Positions 10,942-21,903 of a DNA stretch of 64,000 bases are shown here, piece by piece. The DNA comes from Choristoneura fumiferana (Eukaryota > Arthropoda > Insecta > Lepidoptera > Tortricidae), in the NCBI RefSeq assembly GCF_025370935.1, contig NC_133472.1:5950516-6014515 (forward strand). The letters run 5' to 3'. Made by a program: the position numbers and the translations under genes. The number at the start of each line of letters is the position of its first letter. The stretch's first letter is position 1. The notes beneath the pieces were generated by a model, which was not told the DNA's origin, did not search any database, and worked only from the letters and a program-made list of their open reading frames with translations.

Positions 10942-13768
10942 TACAAATGGAAAAAATAAAGTGCAGGACACTGTACTAGTGTCTTATAACTGTAAATCCA
11001 TCAAGCGATCGGTTGACGAGGTGAGGTCACTCTGTAAAATAGCTGACATTATAGCCATTCAAGAAACATGGCTTTTACCGTCGGACTTAGCATATCTCAC
11101 GTCGATTGACGAAGACTTTGGCAGTACGGGGACGTCAGCGGTCGACACAGCGAAGGGAATGCTGATGGGGAGACCGCATGGTGGAGTAGCTCTTCTCTGG
11201 CGAAAAAGTGTTTTTTCGTGTGTTTCGATCGTGCCTTGTGTCAATCCGCGTATTGCAGCAATCAAAGTGTCTATGTGCGATAAGACCGTGTTAATTATGA
11301 CAGTATATATGCCCGTCAACTGTATTGATAATTTAACCGAGTTCACTGATTGCCTAGGTCAATTAAATGCAATTACTGAAGACAGCGGAATAGAAAATGT
11401 AATCGTTTTGGGGGACTTTAACTCCCACCCAAATGAGCTATTTTTTAAAGAGCTAGCTAGTTTTTGTGAAGAGCAAAAGTGGATATGTGCCGACGTAAAA
11501 AAACTAAGTATAGACTCGGAGACGTTCACTTTTATTAGTGATGCGCATGGGTGCAAGAGATGGTTAGACCATAGTATAGTCACACAGTCAGCGTGGGCAC
11601 TTGTAACTAAAGTTTATGTTAAGCACGATGTGTACAGTTCTGACCACTTTCCTTTGTTTATACATTGTAGATTTAATGTCAGTCAACGTAAAGTTGCTTA
11701 TCGCCCGCCAGAGACTGACAGTGTATCTTGGGGAGTAAGGTCGCCGGAACAAATAAAACAGTATTGTAACTTATGTAATAAAGATTTAAGAAATATCGAC
11801 ATGCCAGTAGATTTAATTAAGTGTTGCGGATATTTTTGTAATGAGCCTCATCATAAAATCATAATAAATGACTTATATGAAAATATTGTTTCTTGTTTAT
11901 GTTTAGCTTCAAATAGTACCTACTGTGATAATGGTTCTAGTAAACACCGGCGTAAGAAGTGTGTCGCCGGCTGGAGTGAACATGTGCGGGCCGCTCACGG
12001 TGAGGCTAAGACGAAGTTTAAGCTGTGGAGGTGGCACGGGTGTCCATCATCAGGTCAGCTATTTGAGGAAATGGTTAAGGCGAAGAAGATTTTTAAAGGT
12101 AAACTTAAATGGTGCCAAAAGAATCGAGAACAAAAATAGTAATGGACAAACTTGCTTCTCACCACTCTAGCTCCGATTTTAGTAAGTTTTGGAAGTGCAC
12201 TAACAGGTTGAGCATGTCACGTGGTCTCCCCGTGAGCGTAAATGGTGTGTCTGAGGCACGGGATATTGCTAATGTTTTTAAGGATTATTTTACTGTTAGG
12301 TCCCCACTGGGGCCTGCACGACCCGGCGCTGTGGGTGAGCACCGTCGTGGACCGGTTCCTACCCTGATTAAAGCGCAGGATATTCGTGTTGCGCTAAGAA
12401 AAATGAAAAAAGGGAAGTCACCCGGGCCATGACGGGCTTAGTATCGAGCATTTAAAGTACGCTGGGGTGCATTTGCCCAGAGTTCTGGCTTTACTATACA
12501 ACCTGTGTCTGAGTCATTCCTACCTGCCGCCATCGCTCATGCGCACATTAGTAGTGCCTATAGTTAAAAATAGAACGGGCGACGTGTCAGACAAGTCGAA
12601 CTATCGACCAATTTCGTTGGCAACTATCGCGGCAAAGGTGCTTGACGGTGTGCTCGACACACATTTAGACAAGTATGTGCGGCTACACGATGCCCAGTTC
12701 GGATTCCGGCCTGGGTTGTCCACTGAAAGCGCAATTGTTGTGTTGAAGCATGCTGTTAGGTACTACACCGAAAGGAAAACGTCGGTATTTGGCTGTTTCC
12801 TGGACCTCTCAAAAGCGTTCGATTTGGTCTCATACGACATCCTCTGGGACAAGCTGGGGGCGGCTGGAGTACCACTTGACCTTTTGACCATTTTTCAGCA
12901 TTGGTATGGTAACCAAGTCAATGTTGTGAAGTGGGCGAATTCACTGTCTTCGCCATATGTGCTCGAGTGCGGTGTGAGGCAGGGGGGGCTGACTTCACCT
13001 AAGCTATTTAATTTATATATCAATGCGCTGATCGAGGAGCTAAGCGGCGCTCATGCGGGCTGTTCTATAGACGGTATTAGCCATAACAACATAAGCTACG
13101 CCGACGACATGGCACTGCTGGCCCCATCGAACGGTGCGCTGAATGAATTGATTAGCATATGTGAAAAATATGCTGCCTCGCATGGGCTTGTGTACAATGT
13201 AAGGAAGACGGTTTACATGGTGTTTCAGGCGCCGGGTGTGGACGCCCCGGACGTGTCGCTCCCTGTTTTATTAAACGGAGCCCAGTTGACAGAGTAAATC
13301 AGTTTAAATATCTAGGACACTTTTTAACTGATAACTTGAAAGATGATGCGGATGTTGAGCGGGAACGCAGGGCGCTGGCGGTCCGGGCGAACATGCTAGC
13401 CCGCAGATTCGCTCGGTGTACAGAGGCAGTGAAAATTACGCTCTTTAGAGCATACTGCACTTCTCTGTACACGGGGGCGCTGTGGGTGGCCTGCACGCAG
13501 CGATCCCTTGCCTCTCTGCGCGTCCAGTATAACAATGCCTTCAGGGCACTGTTGGGGCTGCCACGGTTCTGCAGCGCTTCCGCCATGTTCGCGGGAGCTC
13601 GAGTGGACAACTTTACTGCCGTCTTGCGCAAAAAAGATGGCATCACTTTTAATTAGGATACGTGGCAGCCCAAACAGTCTCCTGAAGACATTAGCTGTAA
13701 GAAATGAGTGCTCAATTATGCAACACCTAATTAAAAATACCCTTTCACTGGCTAGCTATAACTACTAA
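10934..13768 (+). pseudogene. LINE ORF2: endonuclease and reverse transcriptase, frameshifted
   Basis: ORF2 would nick target DNA and reverse transcribe the element RNA. The AP endonuclease (residues ~15-240) shows SYNCKSI, QETW (43-46), VYMP, GDFNSH (~159-164) and SSDHFPLF (~235). The reverse transcriptase follows with NYRPISL, FGFRPGLSTESA, FLDLSKAFD, GVRQGG-TSPKLFNLYIN and the catalytic YADD near 13097. The frame breaks about four times: in an A run near 12132, by one extra base near 12430 (within SPGPDG), by one missing base near 13292 before NQFKYLGHFLTD, and in an A run near 13637. No stop is seen inside the catalytic core. As sequenced it cannot make a full protein; some breaks could be sequencing errors. 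Confidence 0.9.
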
Positions 13769-13976
13769 CATAGTCTTAAGGAAATACTAACAAAATTTTT
13801 GGATCAAGTTGTCTGAATAAATAAAAATTATTATTATTATTATTATTATATTTGTGATTTTCTACGAAAAGGTTTTCAACTGGGTCACGTCACGATTCAT
13901 TTGGCTCGAGTGTACCAGAGAAGGTGAGCGCCATCACCTATGGAGAAACCGCCAAAATACTCGTACATAGTGCAGA

Positions 13977-14085
13977 TGAGCTACTACGAAAACTCGCAAA
14001 TCGAAGTTCGATCGCACATCCCTTTCACTCGCCTATTAAATGCCATAAGCGTCAGCGAACGGCAATATACAAGTTCGAGTTTTGC
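13977..14085. mobile_element. Palindromic 'cgaagttcg' MITE, partly deleted (copy 1)
   Basis: It matches 32393-32513 but lacks ~17 bases (gcacttcgtggtatagt) at its right end. Confidence 0.65.
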
Positions 14086-14291
14086 TAGTTGCCAGCTTGC
14101 CAGTAACAATGCATTCATTCTAGCATGGTGCGGGTGACACTCGATGCCCCGTTTCGTTTTACTCAAAAAAAGTTGCTGCGGTCTAAATTTATGGAAGTAT
14201 ATTTCAGTTGTAGCCTGAATATGACTGGCGTAAATTATTTGAACATAAAGAACTATGTTATACGAAATAAGTTTAATCTATCAGATTTATT

Positions 14292-14533
14292 NNNNNNNNN
14301 NNNNNNNNNNNNNNNNNNNNNNNNNNNNNNNNNNNNNNNNNNNNNNNNNNNNNNNNNNNNNNNNNNNNNNNNNNNNNNNNNNNNNNNNNNNNNNNNNNNN
14401 NNNNNNNNNNNNNNNNNNNNNNNNNNNNNNNNNNNNNNNNNNNNNNNNNNNNNNNNNNNNNNNNNNNNNNNNNNNNNNNNNNNNNNNNNNNNNNNNNNNN
14501 NNNNNNNNNNNNNNNNNNNNNNNNNNNNNNNNN
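14292..14533. other. Assembly gap (242 Ns)
   Basis: A run of 242 undetermined bases. It starts exactly where copy 1 stops aligning to copy 2; the sequence after it (from 14534) does not resemble the sequence after 33257. The join between the two copies is therefore not supported by contiguous sequence. Confidence 1.
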
Positions 14534-14636
14534 TATCTCACTTAGCTGTGACTTTTTGCGACGCCAAATAGCAATCCATTGCAGGCACTGTGTTTGGGAA
14601 CGGCACGCCACGCGAGACATAACATATGACTGACTA

Positions 14637-14813
14637 GGCCGCTTGTAGACGTCCGTTGTTTTTACCGGACGACGGACCGTTTTTTCCCGGATTTGCGGTT
14701 TTGTACGGCTTACAATGAGTGTGTGTACATGCACCGGACAGTTGTCCGGCGACGAAGCCGTACAACACTGCAGAGAGCGGTGAAAACAACGGACTTCTAC
14801 AAGCGGCCTTAGG
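14637..14813. mobile_element. Palindromic MITE
   Basis: The left end ggccgcttgtagacgtccgt continues into tgttttt; the right end is its inverted match (acaacggacttctacaagcg). Weak inner pairing occurs around gtacggcttac / gccgtac. No coding capacity. Confidence 0.7.
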
Positions 14814-16200
14814 CGAGTGATAGTAAAGAAAATCTGTACGGTGCCGCACAAAGTCATGTTTGTTACTCGGTATTGCAGTACCGCGATGATAAGGGAGAAA
14901 CCCGATATTCAAGTCTAGTTTGTAGTATCGTGCTATCGTGATCATGGTGCATGCAACTGAGCGCAAATAAAATATCTAACTTCTCTGAAAATCAAGGTGC
15001 GCGGGACAAAACCTGAATTTAAATAGTAAAAGATTTTGTAGGAAGTTTAAATTTATATTATGTTTCAGATACTTAGTGATCTTTTCTTAACAGTAATCTA
15101 TTTCGACTTATCGGGTTAGACCGCGCACCCATCGTATGTTATATGCCTGAAGTAGACACTAGGAAAGAATTCAGGGTTCTACAATATATTTTTTTTAAAT
15201 ATTCTATAAAAAATAATTCTAGTTTAATAATACAATAAATAAAAAAAACATTATAATATTTATTGAATTGAAGTAAATAGTAATTGAAACAATTTTCGAA
15301 GTAAAAATACAAGGACTCAATATTATAATGAAACATTTTCTGCGAAATAAAATTCTGTGAAATTTCTGTCTGTGAAAGAAGGGAACACCGATGTTTTTGA
15401 TATACCCGTATTGACTTTATGTCACATGATACTCACAAATTGGTTTGTTTAGTGAGTTTAGGCGTCATTAACATTATGGTGAGCCAGTGTCCGATTCACT
15501 ACCGCAATGATATCCACATCCTTCGTGTTATCTATATTTGTACTTACTATTGTTGTGTCTTGTGTTGTGAATAAATGCATTTTCTTTGTTTCTTATTTTT
15601 GGACATCTCTGTCAAATCGCGAGAGACTCGGTCATATTCATCGCTTGCCATTCTCGAGGCTCTTCTGGCATAGCCTTGATAAAGTGTCATATACCCTTCC
15701 AGGCGAAATGTATTGCCAACTCAGTCTCCCTTAATGAGGAGCGTTGAGCCATCAGTAATATTAATAACACCCCCATGGAACTCGGATGTAGCGCATATTT
15801 TACCATTAGAACCGTAATATTTCACAATTAAATGTAATTAACTAGGAGTTTCATAAAAACGTATTAAAACAGGCCAAGGGATCTGGGAAGGTTTTATGTG
15901 GAGCCTAGGTTATAATTTAAACATGTTTTCGTAGTAAGTGAAAAAAATGCTTTTTTCTCCTAGTTGACAAGCTTGATTGCTAATTTGTTAAATTAATATT
16001 TTTCTTCTGTCATTTAAACAACGAAAACCAGCCAGCATCTTCGGGACCTTGTCTAAGAGGTTACTTTAAGTAATTAATTTGTTTTAGTTTTAGGTTGGTT
16101 TTTGTGTAGATATATTTTGACATTTTAATATTCGAAGTAACAATTAACAATTGAATTACGAAACGAAGACAGCCCGTTTGAATTTCGTGTGAGACGTCAC
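14814..16200. other. No recognised gene
   Basis: AT-rich sequence. A plus-strand frame at 15507-15734 starts MISTSFVLSIFVLTIVVSC, which looks hydrophobic, but nothing else supports a gene. Confidence 0.5.
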
Positions 16201-16216
16201 GTCTTTCTACGACGGC

Positions 16217-16790
16217 ATGAAAACCCCACTCTCTATTCAACCTAGCATTCCGTCTAAACCTTGGTTTGGCAAATTTAAATTTGGTAAGAGAGCTACCTGC
16301 TGCCTTATCCGTATGAGACTGGGTCATGTTTGTACTCCCGCCAGCCTTGCTAAATTTAAACTGATCGAGTCTGATGTTTGTGAGTGTGGCTTGGGCATTG
16401 CAGACACTAACCATATATTTCTCTCATGTCCTCCCCATGACAACTCCTTCCTTTATGAACAGCTGACATCCTACAAGGTCCCATTACCTACATCCATCTC
16501 TGTCCTTTTAGCCTCTAATGACATAACTATATATAACTTATTGAACATATTTATAAATAATAATGATATTAAAATTTAAATATGTATTCCTCATCTCACT
16601 AAATTTAATTTATCATGTGTACCTATGTAAAATACTTATCTTTATTTCTTTCGTTTTAATCCCATGTAATCTTCTCCTGTTGGATTCCGTTTTCCGTATT
16701 CCAAATTCCTGTATTTTCTATTGATTTCGTTTCCTTACCTTTACGCGTCTGTGGCGGATGCGCAAGCCGCGCGAGCCAGAAAAAAAAACC
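16217..16790 (+). pseudogene. Jockey-like LINE fragment: ORF2 C-terminus, 3' UTR and poly-A
   Basis: It encodes WFGKFKFGKRATCCLIRMRL, GHVCTPASLAKF and CECGLGIADTNHIFLSCP, the cysteine/histidine region at the end of jockey-type ORF2 proteins. A stop at 16577 is followed by a ~200-base 3' UTR with ggcggatgcgcaagccgcgc and an A9 run near 16780-16789. The reverse transcriptase is absent (5' truncation). Confidence 0.75.
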
Positions 16791-17043
16791 CCTCTTAATA
16801 TTACGCGCTTTATTTTTGTTTCGACAAAAGAACAATTATGTGACTATTTGAAATGCTTTTGTATATTTGTAAATTGTAACGTTTGTATAATTTGTTGGTT
16901 TGCAAGTTGTTAGTCGCGGTTCCAAAATTTGCAGTAGCCAGTATGGAACTTAAACTATACTGAGTGGCAAAAATCTGGCCCTCAAATGTATGCAGTTATA
17001 GATAGTTTAGTATGGAGAGTGGGCCAAATTGGGTGCCGCTCAG

Positions 17044-17678
17044 CAGTGGCGGATTTATGTTTTTTATGAGTGTAGGCCACTTTATATCCGCCGCGGTTAC
17101 ATAGGTAACTTTCTTTTCATCACACTTGCTCAGTAAACAGTGTCGTAACATGCAGGCTACCTTGGTTGCAACCCCCAAATAAAACCCTCGACCTTTATGT
17201 GCTTCACATGAAACCCGTGGTCGGTAAATGAGTCATTGCCCGTACTAATTTTGTTGTCATAAAGCCTAAGGTCGGTAAATGAGTGTGATACTGCATGGCG
17301 TGCTGGTCGTGCTGGCGTGCAGGAGCGCGGCGCGCGCAGGTCGGGCACATGCTGCGTGGGGTGGGGCGGCGCGGAGCCTGGCGCTGCCAAGAGCGCAGTC
17401 AGCGGTATCGGCAATTAAAAAAAAAAATAGTTTTTCTTTTACAATATACAATTTTACTCGCAAATGTGATGAAAAGCATGGTATGTCGCACGGGCGGTAC
17501 TAAAATTACGAATATCGACTCATTAAAGCCCTCGACTTCGGGCTTCTAATAGACTCTCGTTCGTAATTCCTTGTTTACCGGGCGGCCCTTAAGACACAAT
17601 GTACTAAAAATAATAATGTTTTGAAATCAGCCGCCCCTAGGCCGCGGCCTATACGGCCTATTTATAAATCCAGGACTG
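17044..17678. mobile_element. hAT-type non-autonomous element with GC-rich cargo
   Basis: The ends CAGTGGCGGATTTAT and ATAAATCCAGGACTG are imperfect inverted repeats. The 8-bp target duplication CCGCTCAG flanks it at 17036-17043 and 17679-17686. CAG-type ends and 8-bp duplications are the hAT hallmark. There is no transposase. Inside, 17290-17405 is strikingly GC-rich compared with its surroundings, and gtcggtaaatgagt occurs twice (near 17220 and 17271). Confidence 0.88.
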
Positions 17679-17989
17679 CCGCTCAGTATAATATATATAT
17701 CTAATATATTTATACTGTAGGTGACTCGTCATCAACAATGTTACACCATAATTTCACGTTAAGTATTATCAAATTTTGTTATCTCTGTCAATGGCTATCT
17801 TAATCCCATGTAACGAGCCGAGAGCTTGTTTAGCATTTAGTTAACTCGTTGATTCATACCTACGTCATGGTGTAGTTAGAATTTGCTTTGACAAACTTTG
17901 GAAGTTAACCAGAACCATTAGGAGGATTAATGTTTATTAAATTTCAGAATGACGCCGCAATCGTCTTTCTTGCTATTGATGCATAGTTT

Positions 17990-18420
17990 TTAGGGTTCCG
18001 TACCCAAAAGGTGCCAACGGAACCCTGTTACTGAGAGTCCGCTGTCTGTCTGTGTGTCTGTCCGTCCGTCTGTCACAGGGCTCTATCTCTTGAATCGTAA
18101 GTTAGACACTTGAAATTTTCACAGATTATGGTATTTCAGTTGCCGCTGTAACAACAAATACTAAAAACAAAATAAAATAAATATTTAAGGGGGGCTCCCA
18201 TACAACAAACGTGATTTTTTGCTCGATATTAATAACGCCAACAGGTAGACGCTTGGAATATTCACAGAATATTTAAATGTACTCGTATAATCACTTTAAA
18301 AATAAACAATTAAATTAAAATAAGATAAATATTTAAGGAGGCTCCCATACAAAAAACTTGATTTTGATAGATAATGGTACGGAACCCTTCGTGCGCCAGT
18401 CTGACTCGCACTTGGCCATT
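17990..18420 (+). mobile_element. 'ggttccgtaccc' repeat with GTCT/GTCC microsatellite
   Basis: It starts tagggttccgtacccaaaag, has an inverted partner (cggaaccct) ~25 bases on, then gtctgtctgtgtgtctgtcc, and ends ggtacggaacccttcgtgcg and gactcgcacttggcc. The internal aaatatttaaggggggctcc is repeated ~110 bases later. Tail fragments of the family are at 38570-38610 and 39709-39745. Confidence 0.7.
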
Positions 18421-18502
18421 TTTTTCAAGTTTATACAGCTTTTAGCAAATAACGGTATCCAGGTACTCACCAGTGTGATGTAAGCTACTTCATCATCATC
18501 AT

Positions 18503-18562
18503 TCCAGCCTATATACGTCCCACTGTTGAGCACAGGGCTCCTCTTAGAATGAGAGGGCTATT
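18503..18562 (-). mobile_element. SINE-A 3' fragment
   Basis: ccagcctatatacgtcccac through tagaatgagagggct matches the tail of SINE-A (51477-51560). Confidence 0.65.
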
Positions 18563-18649
18563 TACGAGTAATACGCAAAAAAGACGCGATGCGTACGTAC
18601 GTATATCTATTTTTTAGCTCTCTGTAGCCACAACAGATGGACGGTTTTC

Positions 18650-18848
18650 AACATCATCATCATCATGTCAGCCGAAAAACGAGAGAGAGATGTCGAGTAA
18701 CGTCCGCGGACCGGGAGACGAGCTGTCGGTGGGCCTCCAACAAGATGGAGCGACGACCTGGTTAAGATCGCGGGATCGCGGTGGATGCGGAAAGCACAAG
18801 ACCGGTCTGAGTGGAGAGCCTTGGGGGAAGCCTATGTCCAGCAGTGGT
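18650..18848 (+). mobile_element. RTE-like LINE 3' end (rearranged)
   Basis: It carries ggagacgagctgtcggtggg, caacaagatggagcgacgac and ggaagcctatgtccagcagt, as in the longer copy at 58275-58608. Unusually the (atc)n / gtcagccgaaa motif lies at its left end. Confidence 0.7.
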
Positions 18849-19258
18849 TTTCAACATATTAAGCGCAATTAGATTCCTCAAAACTATCGGAGTGATATAG
18901 GGTATATAATATTTCAAAATGTTGAAGTTATATAGAAAATTCAGTTTTTTTTGCAGACGTAGGAACGTAATATTTCGCTGATAAAAACCAAAGGACCACA
19001 AACAAAAAAAATCTTTTTATTTATACTTGCACGTTAAATAGCATTTAAAATACAATTATTGCGATTGAAAAAAAATTTTTTTTTACTTGTGGCCCTTTTG
19101 CATTTAAGCAACGATTTGTATAGTGCAATTTTTGTAGAATGTTAATGTTGTCGTAGTTATCAACATTTAACGAACTCGTAGGTAGGTAGTTCCATTGAGT
19201 TCGCAGGAGAAAACAAGAATTATCACCTGTTTTCATTAAAAGTCATTAACTGTATTAG

Positions 19259-19389
19259 GTACGTACAGACACCAGCATTAATATCTGCCACAGCGGAGCG
19301 TGCAAAAATATTTGGCTTCCGGCCCTAGAAATAGAGTCGTATCAGATATTTATGCACGCTTGTTGTATCAGATATTGGTGCTGTACCTA
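19259..19389. mobile_element. Palindromic MITE
   Basis: The left arm ggtacgtacagacaccagca is matched by the inverted right arm ggtgctgtacctacgt, and aatatctgccac pairs with the region around gtatcagatatt. No coding capacity. Confidence 0.6.
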
Positions 19390-19403
19390 CGTTATGTTCT
19401 ACA

Positions 19404-19539
19404 CGTACAGTCAAGGGCAAAGATATCGACAAAATGCTAAAATATGTATACACGGCCTTAATGTTAAGTACATAAAGTCGTGTGTATACATATTTTTGTA
19501 ACTTTGGCCGTGTCGATATCGTTGCCCGTGACTGTACGA
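19404..19539. mobile_element. Palindromic MITE
   Basis: cgtacagtcaagggcaaaga with tatcgac on the left is inverted on the right (gtcgatatcgttgcccgtga then ctgtacg). A half copy (cccttgactgtacgg) lies near 39697-39711. Confidence 0.75.
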
Positions 19540-19752
19540 AGTCGCTGGCAAAAGCTAGTTCATTTATAAATCCAATATTTAGCGCGCACACCGCTTAGTG
19601 CCAATTTAACCGGGCGCATCTTAACAAATTTATGGAATCTAATTATTGTTATTCGATTCGCTGAGCCCGTCAGATGCTGGGCTTTACATCCCTTATGATT
19701 GGTCTACCGTTTGCGTTACCACGGTCCCAAGGTTGGAGGTTAGGCGAGTTTA

Positions 19753-20122
19753 TGATTGGATTTAGTCACAAAACAGAGACTTAGGTACAAAAATCAAATA
19801 TGTGAATCTTTAAGATCTTTTTTTGAGGAAACAGGTATCCTAATACTGGCGTCGCTTTATGTTTTTGAAATAAGCATGTATGTTAACGCCGATAAGCCAA
19901 AGGCTACTAGAAATACAGGAAAGCTTAAAATGGAAATCTTACAGAGTAGCTAAAACCAAAAAGTCGTTTCTGGGAAATTGGATACGTTTCTATAATCAAA
20001 TTCCTAAAAATATTACAAATGAAACGGATACAAAATTCAGATCTATTGTCAAGAAGACATTAATATCTAAGGCGTATTATAGAGTTAATAATTATATCAT
20101 GGACAGGGATATTTGGAAATAA
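19753..20122 (+). pseudogene. LINE ORF2 C-terminal remnant, frameshifted
   Basis: The first frame reads LRSFFEETGILILASLYVFE; after a frameshift near 19935 a second frame reads LGNWIRFYNQIPKNI and FRSIVKKTLISKAYYRVNNY. This order (GIL-LPSLY-x-E, then FYN-LP, then K-x-L-x-x-K-x-YY) is the tail of many insect non-LTR retrotransposon proteins. It is 5' truncated and decayed. Confidence 0.65.
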
Positions 20123-20170
20123 TTCCGAACCGCATTGGCGATCCCTTCAAATAGCGAACCTACTGTGTTA

Positions 20171-20278
20171 AAAAAATTAATTAATAATAAATGAATGAAT
20201 ATCACGGGACAATTCACACCAATTAACCTACAACCCTGTTCTTCAGAAACCAAAGGTCAAACCACTGAGCCACATATA
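20171..20278 (-). mobile_element. SINE-B tail joined to a SINE head remnant
   Basis: aatgaatatcacgggacaat with tcacaccaatt is SINE-B tail; it runs within ~30 bases into aggtcaaaccactgagccac, an A-box region like that of SINE-A in minus orientation. The body is missing. Confidence 0.5.
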
Positions 20279-20285
20279 CCGGGCC

Positions 20286-20505
20286 TGGTGGGCCTTGTAA
20301 TTGGCGCAAAAAATTAAATCAGAGGTTCTGCTACTCAAATACTTAAGTAGGTACTGCTTGTTCAATTAAACTTTAAACTATAATTAAAATCATAATACAA
20401 GTTATTTTCAAAAGTTGTAGAACTAAAAAATCTAGATGAAGACTGGAAGCTGTCGTTTAATTTTTTGCTCCTGTTACAGGGCCCACCTTGTACGTGCTAA
20501 GATAA
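20286..20505. mobile_element. MITE with 'gtaacagggccc' ends
   Basis: The left part gggccttgtaattggcgcaa with aaaattaaat is inverted on the right as tttaattttttgctcctgtt and acagggcccacc. A second, interrupted copy is at 37848-38215. Confidence 0.6.
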
Positions 20506-21903
20506 ATATGTAGTCTATGTAGGTATATCATCTAGTCTGCAAGTATTGAAAAGTCACTTTTATTCGCTATCCCGCTGGTATTTTTAAAGAAGCTACAGCT
20601 GACTGACTCAACGCCTCCCTCTGGTCTTGTTTAATACAAATCTTTAGTAAAAGTGAGTTTCAAATGAGAACGCCCTTAGAGTCCTGTAGTAACGCCGCCC
20701 TCTGATAGTTAATTTACAAACAAGATTGATATTTCAGATCAAAGGCTGTTACGGTACCGTCGAGCATGCAGCCAATAGAGTATCGTTGCACGGGTAAATT
20801 AGATCCGGCAGTTAATACCGGGATTTTAATGATATCCCGTGGTAATTCCCATAAATTACGTAACGGTCTTCATTTACAATATACATGCTGTTAAAATCCT
20901 GTATTTTAATTTAACACGCATTAAGGCTATTTATTAGGTACTAGTACGAAAGAAGTAGAAGAATTTAATTCGATTTTTTATAAAGTTTTGTATGGAAGTG
21001 GAGTCTCAAGAAGGCTTTGTCTCCATACAAAACATTTATTTTTATTTTCCAGTATCAATGTTTTTCCACGTGTATTTTATTATTAATCAGTAGTATTAAT
21101 GTGGGTTTAATTATACAGGATTTTTAACACCTGTATGACGAATGCCTGTGCTTTCATGTCTTTAGACTTGGCGGTTAAGATTTTAGAATTTAATGACAAA
21201 TTGCTCAATAGGATCGCTAATTTCGTTCAGCGTGATGTTCAGCGGTATTGGGTGGGTGCGAAGTACTAGGTGGAGGTAATGAAATCTATCGCAGCGCTCA
21301 TAGTGGCCAAAAGAAGAAATAATCTAGGCTCTGTCATACTCATATGAATCTGTCATTAACAAAGCAATTTGTATAGACTTTAACTACCTAATTTTAGTAA
21401 TAGATGTTTGTGTTATGATGCGAGCTTGAATTATTGAACACTGTCCTTGTTTTGTTCTTAATTCCTCTACATCTCGGACAAGTCTAGCAACAATTTTCCT
21501 TATGAAACGGTGTGTGGTTGAAATTTTATATTCAGCGATACTCACAAAACCGGTCTTCAAAATAATGAATGAATGAATGAATATTTATTCACAGAACATA
21601 ATTATGGGACATATACATAAGGTAGGTACAGTATTATTAGCGATCCGTAATATGTTCGGCCATCAGGCATGTGAAAATTAGTCTAGAAAGGAATTAACCC
21701 TTGAATTTACAAGATATGATATACAAAAAAAAAACAGTAGATTAAAGTGTCTAAATAGTATAGAATTGCCGTCATCATTTAAATTTAACAGCAACCATAC
21801 ATGTCAAGTGTATTTGAAATACAATTGGGTAGAACTTAATTTTAATTGTCATATTATTATATTTACTCATTTTGATCTGAAAACAATATTTAATTTATTA
21901 CTA
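20506..21903. other. No recognised gene; left flank of copy 2
   Basis: AT-rich sequence with an imperfect tctccatacaaaac / ttttgtatggaag inverted pair near 20985-21030 and an (aatg)n stretch at 21563-21583. Nothing in the window matches it, so it either lies uniquely between true duplicates or should recur left of base 1 if the copies are haplotypes. Confidence 0.6.

Larger units (their letters stand above)
10384..13850 (+). mobile_element. Decayed non-LTR retrotransposon (CR1/jockey-like LINE), 5' truncated
   Basis: A 3.47-kb insertion present in copy 1 and absent from copy 2, whose empty site reads gatgtcgctgtgactttttc. It holds the end of ORF1, then an ORF2 with endonuclease and reverse transcriptase, an AATAAA near 13816 and a (ATT)n tail at 13827-13850. 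No target-site duplication is evident; two target bases (gc) appear to be missing. The RRM-like ORF1, the endonuclease type and the trinucleotide tail suggest the CR1 side of the jockey superfamily, but the clade is inferred. Confidence 0.93.
1..14291. repeat. Large direct duplication, copy 1
   Basis: Base 1 aligns with base 21904 and the match runs to the assembly gap at 14292, with only scattered substitutions. The offset changes from 21903 to about 21880 by base 10380 because of small indels. The aligned length is about 10.8 kb once the LINE at 10384-13850, present only here, is removed. The left edge is cut off by the window. More divergent patches lie near 1131-1200 and 2085-2150. It contains two 3' exons of an arrestin-family gene but none of the upstream exons seen beside copy 2. 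It may be a true duplication or the other haplotype of copy 2. Confidence 0.97.

Noticed and set aside
14125..14857. Long frames crossing the assembly gap
   Set aside because: They are open only because of the Ns.
15507..15734. Frame starting MISTSFVLSIFVLTIVVSC, signal-like
   Set aside because: The downstream residues look random, and no promoter, splice pattern or family was found.
17279..17549. Alanine/arginine-rich frames in the GC-rich block
   Set aside because: Composition effect inside a hAT-type element; open in several frames at once.
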